From NCBI GenBank assembly GCA_025399215.1, contig MU621236.1, positions 1-42,894 on the forward strand: a stretch of 42,894 bases of DNA. The letters run 5' to 3'. The notes under the pieces are model-generated. The model saw only the letters and a program-made list of their open reading frames with translations, searched no databases and was not told the DNA's origin. This document shows, one piece after another, positions 32,493 to 42,894 of the stretch. Numbering within the stretch: position 1 is the first letter of the stretch; each line of letters opens with the position of its first letter. The translations under genes and the position numbers were made by a program. Source of the stretch: Globomyces pollinis-pini. Taxonomy: Eukaryota > Chytridiomycota > Chytridiomycetes > Rhizophydiales > Globomycetaceae.

Positions 32493-35016
32493 ATGTCTTT
32501 AAATACTGGAATTTTTTTATCTTTAGAAGAAATTGATGAAGAAGAATACTTTGATGGACTTAAAAAAAATCAAGTTAAAAAGAGGAAAGTATCTCAAAAT
32601 AATGATTATGATTGGGATTCTTTTGTTCATATCGATGAATTTAAAGATAAAGTAGAGGCTAAAAAAGTAAAGAAATTAAAAATATTGGATCAAAGTGTTG
32701 ATGTATCAAAATTGGATTCAATTAAAAGTGAAAATACTTCATTACATAATCTGGATTCAGATAATGAAGAAATGGAAAGTCTTGATAACGAAGAAATGGA
32801 AAGTCTTGATAACGAAGAAATGGAAAGTCTCGGTTCGGATAACGAAGAAATGGAAAGTCTTGATTCAGATGATGAAGAAATGAAAAGTCTCGGTTCAGAT
32901 AATGAAGATTTAAATGAAAGTGATGCAAATGAATCAGAAAATTCGGAATCAAGTAACACCGAAACTCTCGAATTAAAAGATTCATCCGATGAAGTACAGG
33001 ATTCTCTAAATGTCACTGAAATTCATGATATATCCGACATTAAACTGCAGATGAAAGACTGGAACGCAGTAGATTTACATCCAAAGTTAATTCGATCCCT
33101 GTTTAACCAAAAATTTACATCTCCTACCGAAATTCAATCGAAAACTCTTGTACATTCTATCAAGTATCACAAAGATATTATTGGAGCTGCAGAAACAGTA
33201 AGTTTAATTGATCCTTTCTAACCTTAGGGATCGGGTAAAACTTTGGCATTTGGTTTGCCTATATTAAACTGTTTGGCATTAAATGATTATAAAACTGATG
33301 GTGTTACAGCCTTGATTTTAGTACCCACCAGAGAATTAGCTCTACAAGTGACGGATCACCTTAAATCAACTGGTGAGTTGGTGACTAAAAAGGTATCAAT
33401 TATATTCTCAGTGTAGATTGTTACTATTGTGGGAGGAATGTTTATCGAGAAACAGAAGCGACTGATGGATAAAATTCCAGATATTGTTGTTGCCACTCCA
33501 GGTCGATTGGGGCAATTACTTAGTGAAAATGACGAATTGGCAAAAAGTTTATTGAAAATTCGTTTCCTTGTGCTTGACGAAGCTGATCGAATGTTAGAAG
33601 CTGGACATTTTAAGGATTTGGATGCCATTCTAGAGAGTATTTCTAATCAAAAACTCACGTAATTGTTGGATAACTTTAATGGATTTAGAGAGACCGATAT
33701 TCGTGCAGTAAAGCGTCAAACGTTTGTATTCTCTGCCACCATGATTCAAGACGATGTCATAAAGCAGAGTGTCAATCGCAAAGCAAAAAAATCAAAGAAA
33801 GCTACCAATGCCTTATTTGGTAAGCCATTTTTGAAAACTTATGTCTAGGAAATTTAATTGAAAAAATAGAGTTTCGAGACAAAGAACCTATCTATATTAA
33901 TTTATCACGAAAAGAAGTTACTGCTAAAGGTGTTCTTGAAAGCAAAATAGATTGCATTAAAACGGAGAAAGTATAAAAAAAATCAACTTACAATAGGATT
34001 TGATGCTTTACTATGTGTTATGCAGATATTCAGGGAAGACTATCGTGTTTGTAAACAGTATTGACGCTATCCGTAGACTGGTTCCTCTCTTTTCACAGCT
34101 GAAGGAAAACGTCTTTGGTATTCATGCAGAGATGCAACAAAAACAAAGATTGAAGAATTTAGAAAGGTAATCTTGTTTTTCAATTGCTAAATTATAGATT
34201 CACTGATGCCGAAGATGCAGTACTAATTGCCAGTGATGTAGCATCGAGAGGTTTGGATATCCCTAACGTGGATCATGTCATTCACTATCAGCTTCCAAGA
34301 GCTGCCGATATCTATGTTCATCGAGCCGGTCGTACCGCTCGTGGATTAAACCATGAAGGTGTCAGTGTAATGCTTTGTTGTCCGGAAGAATTAACTCACT
34401 ATAAAAAAATCTGCTTTTCCCTTAAAAAAGGTTAGTACCGTTTAATTTAATATTAGAAAATGGAGTACCTGATTTCCCTGTAGATTTACATGTCACGCAA
34501 GCATTAAAGGCGCGTCTAACACTTGCACGACAACTTGACCAACTTCTTCACAAAAACAAGAAGAAACAGACAGAAATCGATTGGTTTAAAAAAGCCGCAG
34601 AAGAAGCAGATATCTTGATGTCAGATGATGAAGATGAAGAAATAATCAATGAACAAAAATCAAAACATACAAAACAAGTCCAAAAATTACGACATCAATT
34701 AGATACACTAATCAAAAAACCTTTGATACCCAAAGGAATATCAGCTAGATACATCACCAGTAACGTCACGGGCTTTGCAGATATTGCTATCCGTGCTAAA
34801 GGTATCATCCACAAATGTAGCTAAACAATAGGAAATATTTTACCAACCGTTGATGTTACAAAAGCAACTCAAGATTTAAAACATATAATTGATACTCGTG
34901 CAGTCAATCGAGATATTCAAGTAAAAAATCAATTAAATGGTGTTGAGAAACGAAAACAAAAGAATGAAAAAAAGAATCAACGCAAGATTGCAAAAAAGAG
35001 TCACTTGAAGAAATAA
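32493..35016 (+). CDS. MAK5: DEAD-box RNA helicase, MAK5/DDX24 type
   Basis: A 765-residue ATP-dependent RNA helicase of 60S ribosome assembly. The N-terminal extension (about 200 residues) is acidic with a short repeat, then the Q motif region ([22 protein letters not shown]) and helicase motifs: AETGSGKT, PTRELAL, GGM, TPGRL, LDEADRM, SAT, then [19 protein letters not shown], and HRAGRTAR. The insertion after SAT and the [19 protein letters not shown] segment are typical of Mak5/DDX24. The tail is Lys-rich. Introns: 33198-33227, 33393-33416 (24 nt), 33659-33688, 33820-33848, 33971-33996, 34167-34197, 34431-34456 and 34802-34831. The first splits AET|GSGKT of the Walker motif. Frame closes exactly. 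Confidence 0.92.
32754..32909 (+). repeat. Acidic minisatellite in MAK5 coding sequence
   Basis: Six units based on DNEEMESL (24 or 30 bases each, e.g. GATAACGAAGAAATGGAAAG) lie in the N-terminal tail. Two adjacent units are identical in DNA, so copy number may vary between strains. All units keep frame. Confidence 0.8.
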
Positions 35017-35141
35017 TTATCATCATATTTGAAATTAAATTAAAAAGATTTTCGTCATATTAAAATTCATTTTACAATAAAACATTCACTACTTTATAAT
35101 TGGTTTGAAAATATTTTTTAGCTGATGCAAAGCATAATTTA

Positions 35142-37823
35142 TTAGATACGTTGGTAAATGTAAACATAAGCATCTTGAACATGAGGTAGAATATCAGGAA
35201 TTTCCACTACTTTAGCATCATTGAACAAAACCCATTTATCATCTCGACGAATGTAGGCCACATAGTGTCCACTAAATGTTAAAACAGAATAATTACCATT
35301 GCGCAGAAGTACCTTTATGGGAAATGAACGCTGCTAGTTTATAATTCGCAGGGTTTGTATCGTTTTGAATGGTAAGGGTGGATTCAGTGACTTGCTCTTC
35401 AGTATCTGGATGGCTAAAAAGCCAATCAACTGCTCGTTCCATGTTATTATTCTATGATCAATACAATCTATTCAAAGTACTGTCTCTTTCATTGCACGCT
35501 CTGCTTGTTTTTGATTGAATCCCATATCCATCAAAGGCATTAATTGCTCCAAGGGGATAGATTGAGCAGCAGAAGTGATTGGATCATCAAGATCTGATTA
35601 TAAGAAAATAGATTTTACTTGGATCATCCATGTGCGAAAAGAGCCATTCCATTGCAGCTTCTGCACCACCATGTCCAGTATTTAAAATAGCTCGTTTACA
35701 ACGGTTTTCAGAAAATCCCATGGCCAATAATTGATCAACAACTTCCTGATTAAACTGTGGACCAGAATCGGTTGAATCTACTTATGAATATATCTATCAA
35801 ACCTTCTGCAAAAGCTTCTTCATTAGGCTGAAGTCCAGAACCCCTAAATTGATCCAATGATATTTCTAATGGTGCATTTATTTTTACATCTAATTTCATT
35901 AATATATAACAATTTGGTACTCAATTTTTCCATTACCCAGCCTTCACCCTAAACCATTCAAAAAAAATACAAAGTTACCAAAACGAATCTAGACATCGAA
36001 CAGATTAAATAATCAGGGTATGATAAAAATTTGGTGGAGCTAGTATCAAATGTTAAATTATTTACAATGTTGCATTAGTTTTTTGTTTATCAATTGAGCA
36101 ATTGTACTCTCGAATATCTGAGGCGAAATATTGATCAAGGCAATCAAACAGATTTACAGGCTGATATTGCTTTTTACCATCAATCACTTCACCAGTTGCA
36201 GTTGCGGATACAGGCAACATTAAGCAAGAAGATTCGTTGTTTTTATAGCTTACACGCTCACATTCTAGACATTGCAGTCGATTTTCAATGGTAAACGTGC
36301 AGGACTTTGATGGATCTTGACCACTGGAATGTTCCTTTTTTTGTACTAATGACAGCAAATGTTGAAGAAACTCTTGTGCATCCTTTAATGAAAATGAGAG
36401 GCAAATTGACATTTACCTGTTGCCTCATTGATGAAAATTCCGGATGGCCTTTTCCAACAATATTCTTTAGCATCAATGGAGCAATTCCAACTTGACCTTT
36501 TGAATTACCTTCTTCATCCACTTGGGCAACGGAATAACGACCACTCAACAATCCATCCCCTAACTTGCACATTTGACATGTAAAACAATCAGCAGGTTTA
36601 TCATAACATTGTTGAATGTGTTCATGAGCATGATCGAAATATTTTTTTTGAAAAGCAGGGATTGTAAATAATGTTTGTATGACTGATGCCATATAGCAAC
36701 TATGATATCAATTGAAAATGTTCGGTTACCTATTCCCTAAATTCGCAAGACCGGTGAAACCGGAACCATACAAAGGTTTTAGCTCTTTACCATCTTCTGT
36801 AGTCATACTAAAGTCAAATTTCAAATTCTGCTCCAATTGCTAAAATGAAAATGAATACGGATTGGAGGTATACCATTTCAGCAATACTCTTTTCCGTCTT
36901 TTCTTGTTGTGATATGTTAATTCCAAAGTTTGCCAAATGTTTACTCAATTTTGGATCTAAAATTTCATTTCCATGTTCATAACAGAAGATATCTGCCTTT
37001 CCTTCAGGTGTGATGGAACCCATTTTAACGGCAATAGGATGTGCTGTTGATTCAAAGTGATTCAATCCATGTCCATTTCCTCCTAATCCTCCCTTATGAT
37101 TAAATCATTTGTGTCTAAAATACATATTGAGCTCGACCACATCCAAGATTTCCACAAGTTAAGCACAGCCAAAGATTTTCTTTAAGATCACAATTATTAC
37201 AATGCGCTAAAGCTATTGATTTTAGTATATATATAGGTACATTTTCCTTCCAGTTTTGCATCTGTTTGTGATAACTCATCTGTATGATAACATGACTGCA
37301 GAGTCTCTTCTTCCCAAGATTTTATTTCGGATTGTTTCTTTGCTGAAATGGCATTCATAAGTGCATCAGAAAGAGCTGTAAACTAATGTGTTTAAACATC
37401 ATAAGACATACATTATGCGAAGATTTATCCAATTCCAATCGGTCACAGGCCAGACATTTAATGGAGGTTTTAAAATCATATTGAGTGTCATCCTTTTCGT
37501 TTATAGAGAGTTTGGTGATTTTTTGAGGTCGTTCTGATGGGGAAGAAATGATGGATCGTTTGATATTTAAAACCAGAGCATGATCAGTTTTCTGATAATG
37601 CAGTTTGGAATGATTTTTAACATCCGAAGGGCATGCTGGACCAGTAAAAACAAGGGTGACTTACCACCGTTATAACACTGTAAACAAACATCAATTCCTA
37701 AAGGCGAATCCTACCATTAGATAGAAATAATACCTGAGAGTCAAAGCAGAGGGTGCATTCATCTCTGAAAACAGATGAATGGGCAGTTGGAAGTTGGAAG
37801 GGTTTGGCGTGTGAACAACTCAT
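35142..37823 (-). CDS. USP5: USP5/Ubp14-type deubiquitinase
   Basis: A 750-residue ubiquitin-specific protease that disassembles free polyubiquitin chains. Layout: N-terminal variant zinc finger (ECTLCFDS...[14 protein letters not shown] with [11 protein letters not shown]), canonical ZnF-UBP ([20 protein letters not shown] then [19 protein letters not shown]), then the USP core. Cys box: [19 protein letters not shown] (Cys about 308); [17 protein letters not shown]-like [16 protein letters not shown]; His box [19 protein letters not shown] (His about 710). Two UBA domains sit inside the core near residues 560-600 and 620-660 ([32 protein letters not shown]). Introns (15): 37711-37733 (23 nt), 37636-37664, 37383-37411, 37213-37240, 37093-37123, 36840-36873, 36700-36729, 36383-36416, 36040-36065, 35949-35978, 35890-35920, 35778-35802, 35594-35618, 35452-35480, 35272-35296. 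The frame closes exactly. One intron splits NS|C at the catalytic Cys. Confidence 0.93.
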
Positions 37824-39509
<1,686 letters not shown>

Positions 39510-39610
39510 AAAAAAAAACTTGCAAAAACAATAAATCAATTTCACTCATATATGGTCACAACAATAGTTTAAGTTGTGATTTTCTACTATATTTGAATGT
39601 CATAATAAAA

Positions 39611-41286
39611 TTAGCAAAACGCACGTTTCTTCACTTGAGACGATAGCGTTGGTTTAGAGTACGATTTTGTTTTAGGGTTTGTTAAAGATAATGGTTTTTC
39701 GGATGGTTTCTTGACCTCTGAATTGATTTTGTTATCTATAAATTAATGTTAGGTTCGATTTATAAAATTACTTGTTTTTGTATCAATCTGTTTAATCAAT
39801 TTCGATTTTTGATCTAGTTTAATCTTCAATTTTTTTAACAACAATTCTGCATTATTATCTGCAAGTGTTTCTGGTGAATTTAATATAGGTTGAGGGATCT
39901 TAGAGTCTACGTTTGGTGGTTTTGCTTGAAGATTAGGTGCAGACAGTTGACATTGCCTCTTGATATTAGGACTGGATATAGTCGAATGTGTAGTATTTAG
40001 TTGAGGGCTGGATGTATAGGAACGAGTGGTGGAGCCTGTTGGAGACGTTTCCCAGTGAACGGATTTATTGACTGAGCTTTGAAAGTTGACAGTCATCTGC
40101 TCCATCAATCGTTCCTCGAGTCTGGAGCACAATTCAATCATCATAGGTTTAATTCTATTGTTTTCATATTCCTGTAACTGTAGTTGTATTTCGTCTTTGA
40201 TATAAACTTTTAATGACTCTGGTATATCTGAAGGTTGACCATTTAGATCCGGATCATTCCCTTTAAATTCATTTTTAATTAATTTTTGAACTGCATTTAG
40301 GAAATCTGAATTGATGGTGTCTATCCCTCCAGCATTATTATTTGATCTAGGTATAGCTTTAGAGTGCGATTTGGTATGTGATTTTGACTCATACTCTTGC
40401 TTCGATGGGGATTTAAATTTTGTGACAGGTTCGGAGCTTTTTAAATCATGAATCTCTATTTTCGAATCAATACGAGATTGAGAAAATTGTGACTGATGAT
40501 CTGGCCAATCTTCACGTAAATTTGACGCTGCATTTCGACTGTAACGTAAGCGATTTTCGTTGCTATTTCCGTTAGATTGATTCATAGATGATCTTAATTG
40601 CTCCCTACTTATTTTATTTTGCGTTTGTTGGTTGCTTTCGTCCTCTTCAAACACTAAAATTTGACTTTTAAGATGATCCAAGTCATTACACACTGATTTT
40701 AGCTTGTCCGCAATGTCGGTTGAGACTGAATCACGCTCTAATTCTGTATAGACTGATTTTAAGGTCTTTATAATACTGGATTTGTTATTTGAAGTTGATG
40801 ATCCGTTAACTCCCTTTTCTTTTGGACCGGTCATTGATTCTTTTGATACAATTTTTGTTTGTGATTCTTGAATAGGTGAGTTCACATTTTTGTTTGGACT
40901 TCCTTGAGTTTGAAGAGTCTTTGTTCGAGGGATATGAGAATCATCGTTAACAGGATTCCCTGGATTGTAATTCAGTTTGTTCAACTATTCCGATTAACAT
41001 TTGGGTCTTACTTTGGATTGAATGTCTGAAATGGACTTTTCTAATCGTTGTAATCGAAGTTCTTCTTCCCTTATTTTATTCTGACAAATATAGTGATCGT
41101 CTAACCTTAAAGGTCTAGGAGTTGATGAAGAATTTGATCGATCATGATTCGCTTGTTGATTTAATCCATCCCTATCATCATTAGCAAACCTTTGACCAAC
41201 ATTATATTTCCAATTTCTAAAGACAAATCGGTTGCCAAGCTAGAATTCATAAACGACTCAAATTCTTGAAAGGCATTTGCTGCCAT
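39611..41286 (-). CDS. Unidentified coiled-coil protein
   Basis: A 527-residue protein, family not recognised. N-terminal MAANAFQEFESFMNSSLATD, then a short coiled coil (QNKIREEELRLQRLEKSISD), a long Ser/Asn/Lys-rich stretch, a helical segment (IIKTLKSVYTELERDSV, LKSVCNDLDHLKSQIL), a second helical block (FLNAVQKLIKNEFKG; YIKDEIQLQLQEYENNRIKP then MMIELCSRLEERLMEQMTVN) and a basic C-terminus ending KKRAFC. The coiled-coil and disordered build suggests a structural or centrosome-like role, but that is only a guess. Introns: 41172-41200, 40986-41012 and 39736-39771. Frame closes exactly. Confidence 0.75.
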
Positions 41287-41432
41287 CTTAAGGAAAGAAA
41301 CAAAAAAAACGCGAGAATTGTTATGAATTGGGTTCAATTCATTCAAATAGACAGTTAGAATAGGCTGTCCAATAATGAAATGAATGTAATATCATTAACA
41401 AAATATTTTTATTCTGTGACTTTATCTGCTGT

Positions 41433-42441
41433 CTAAAATCTGGCCTTACGCTTTCGGGCAGTGTACTTTGAATCCTTGGCAGTTTCCAATCCTTTGTTTC
41501 TCCTGGATTCTTTCTTTTTCAAAACCCAATTTTTATCCTTGACTACCTTCCGTGATTTGGATCTCCTCTCCCTCATTATAGAACCAGAATAATTTATGTT
41601 TCCACTGTTTTCATGATCCAATCCTTTAGGTAATTCTACTTGCGCATTAGGGACACCAGCGAATAAGCAGAGAAAGTATTTTTTAGCTTTTGCAGAGTTT
41701 GGATAGTCCACCACAATTCCACCTGAAAATCCAGCTTTCATTGCCGAAGATACAATCATTTCCATTTGATCTGGATTCTCTATACAAAGAATCAATTTGA
41801 ACTGATATACCTGGGTAAAATTGAAAAACAGCTCTAGCTCCTTTTGCCAATGCAGTGAATAAAGTCGTAAAAAATCGATTTAATCTCTTTTTGGGTACAT
41901 GAGACTGTTTGTCTGCGTTACATAGCCATTGAATAACAGATATACTTTAGTAGAGTTGTTAGAATGAAATTGGATACCTCATACAAGCGTCAAAGGTACC
42001 AGGTCGAAATCCCATTCCTTGACCTATATCCTGTAGAAATAAATCACCTTCAACATCCCGTTCTCTGGCAACCTCTAATTTAAGTTACAATCATTCATTT
42101 AAAATACCAAGCATTGATGGAGAAATATCCATTCCAACCCAAATATGTTGTTCTTCTTCCAATACTTCTCCAGATAGACCAGAACCACATCCAATATCCA
42201 AAATAAAACATGCTAATTCCTAAGAAACTTTCAATCAAACCTTTGTCTTCTGGTAAATTCAACAATTCTACAGCTCGATAAGACATTTCATTCTGAATTG
42301 AGATAATACTACAATTAGATTATTAATTTGATACCGAGAGTTTTCAGAATATTTCCTTGCTTCAGTATCGTTGTAGAACTAGTTGTCAATAGACTCATTA
42401 ATTACAATTTCTGGAGGTGCTGTGTGTTCAGGTCTTGACAT
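41433..42441 (-). CDS. BUD23: BUD23/WBSCR22-type 18S rRNA guanine-N7 methyltransferase
   Basis: A 276-residue SAM-dependent methyltransferase that makes m7G in the 18S rRNA P-site region. Starts [20 protein letters not shown] followed by KYSENS, the Bud23 opening. SAM motif: [109 protein letters not shown]; a Lys/Arg-rich tail ending [12 protein letters not shown], as in Bud23 orthologues. Introns: 27 nt (about 42378-42404), 26 nt (about 42327-42352), 42213-42240 (28 nt), 33 nt (about 42061-42093), 33 nt (about 41949-41981) and 31 nt (about 41783-41813). The frame closes exactly. It needs the cofactor Trm112, not in this window. Confidence 0.93.
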
Positions 42442-42766
42442 AAAAAAAAAATATGGAAGCTTATTCGTCAAGTGTAAACTCGACCTTGAAATTTAACCAC
42501 ATCAATGCTACTTATACCTTACAATGGACGTGATTTATAGAATTATTAGTTGGAAATTTCTATGTTAACACCTTATTGTGTAGTAAAATTTTATAGGGCA
42601 TTCATATGTAAATATCCAACAGAATCAAGAATTATTATAGATTACAATCGTATTTTATTTGATTAATAGAGTCAATTTTTGAAAAGAGTGAGTTGGTACG
42701 TAAATATTGTGTATGGTTTGATTCTTAATACACACTACTTCAGATATGAGGTTCTAATAAACCATC
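42442..42766. other. Intergenic region
   Basis: Between the BUD23 start and the stop of the next minus-strand gene. AT-rich, no coding content or RNA gene recognised. It should hold the BUD23 promoter. Confidence 0.4.
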
Positions 42767-42894
42767 TCATGCTTGCTTTGGAAGAGTTCCAATCCAATTT
42801 GGAGGTTGAATACCAGTTTGTTCGTTAATGATACTCATCAATGGTGGGAGAGTTTGGAAAATATCTCGAATGGGTTTACCAGCATCCATGTTAC
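42767..42894 (-). CDS. 3' end of a gene, possibly flotillin-like
   Basis: The last 42 codons of a gene that enters from the right edge; stop at 42767-42769. It reads NMDAGKPIRDIFQTLPPLMS then IINEQTGIQPPNWIGTLPKQA. The LPPL...EQTGxxPPxW pattern recalls the C-terminus of fungal flotillins (SPFH/band-7 raft proteins), but the diagnostic SPFH domain is outside the window. The first two bases of the frame (GT at the edge) belong to a split codon, so exon structure is unknown. Confidence 0.45.
   Translation of the reverse strand, partial: NMDAGKPIRDIFQTLPPLMSIINEQTGIQPPNWIGTLPKQA

Noticed and set aside
42213..42240. A 21-nt intron in BUD23 ending at CTTAG
   Set aside because: It leaves the SAM motif out of frame. 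The next AG (28 nt) restores LDIGCGSG.

Overview
This is nuclear DNA from a eukaryote, most likely an early-diverging zoosporic fungus or close fungal relative (chytrid, blastoclad, rozellid or aphelid type). The fungal signals are a chitin synthase with a cytochrome b5-like segment and a DEK-C-like tail, a secreted DPBB-like protein with a Kex2-type KR site, and an Mcp5/Num1-type PH protein. The flagellar signals are a TTC6-like giant TPR protein, a PIH1-domain dynein-assembly co-chaperone and alpha-tubulin. The species cannot be named from the window. TAA, TAG and TGA all act as stops. The DNA is AT-rich and gene-dense: 23 genes, with neighbouring genes often 55-140 bases apart.

The main feature is splicing. 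I resolved about 125 introns by joining conserved protein frames across GT-AG boundaries. Most are 23-36 nt. For 18 of the 19 intron-containing genes the spliced length is an exact multiple of three; the LRR gene is the exception. Only two introns exceed 200 nt, in RPL7A (247 nt) and TRF4 (235 nt; it carries an imperfect 24-nt inverted repeat). Four introns of 57-67 nt (VTI1, YOS1, a HAD phosphatase, an AF10-like gene) read as two ordinary-sized introns placed end to end with an AG|GT junction, which suggests recursive splicing or fused twin introns.

Layout. 1-5.3 kb: 5' end of a secreted DPBB-like gene, then two paralogous 7TM receptors flanking a plant-type LRR gene in which each 24-residue repeat is its own 72-nt exon followed by a 27-29 nt intron. 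5.4-10.2 kb (all minus): RPL7A, VTI1 SNARE, NTAQ1, YOS1 and an FCP1/NIF-like HAD protein. 10.5-17.6 kb (plus): one 2122-residue TTC6-like gene. 17.7-24.1 kb: AF10-like PHD/ePHD protein, PIH1 co-chaperone, and the divergent Mcp5-like PH protein. 24.1-29.1 kb (minus): chitin synthase and an unidentified polytopic membrane protein. 29.2-35.0 kb: mitochondrial carrier, TRF4-like poly(A) polymerase and MAK5/DDX24 helicase (the last two divergent from a 55-bp gap). 35.1-42.9 kb: USP5/Ubp14 deubiquitinase, alpha-tubulin, an unidentified coiled-coil protein, BUD23 methyltransferase and the 3' end of a possible flotillin gene.

Most genes are housekeeping and independent. Loose themes are ribosome and RNA processing (RPL7A, BUD23, MAK5, TRF4), flagellum and microtubules (TTC6, PIH1, tubulin, possibly the Mcp5-like protein) and secretory or cell-wall traffic (VTI1, YOS1, chitin synthase). 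No tRNA, rRNA, CRISPR or transposon gene was seen.
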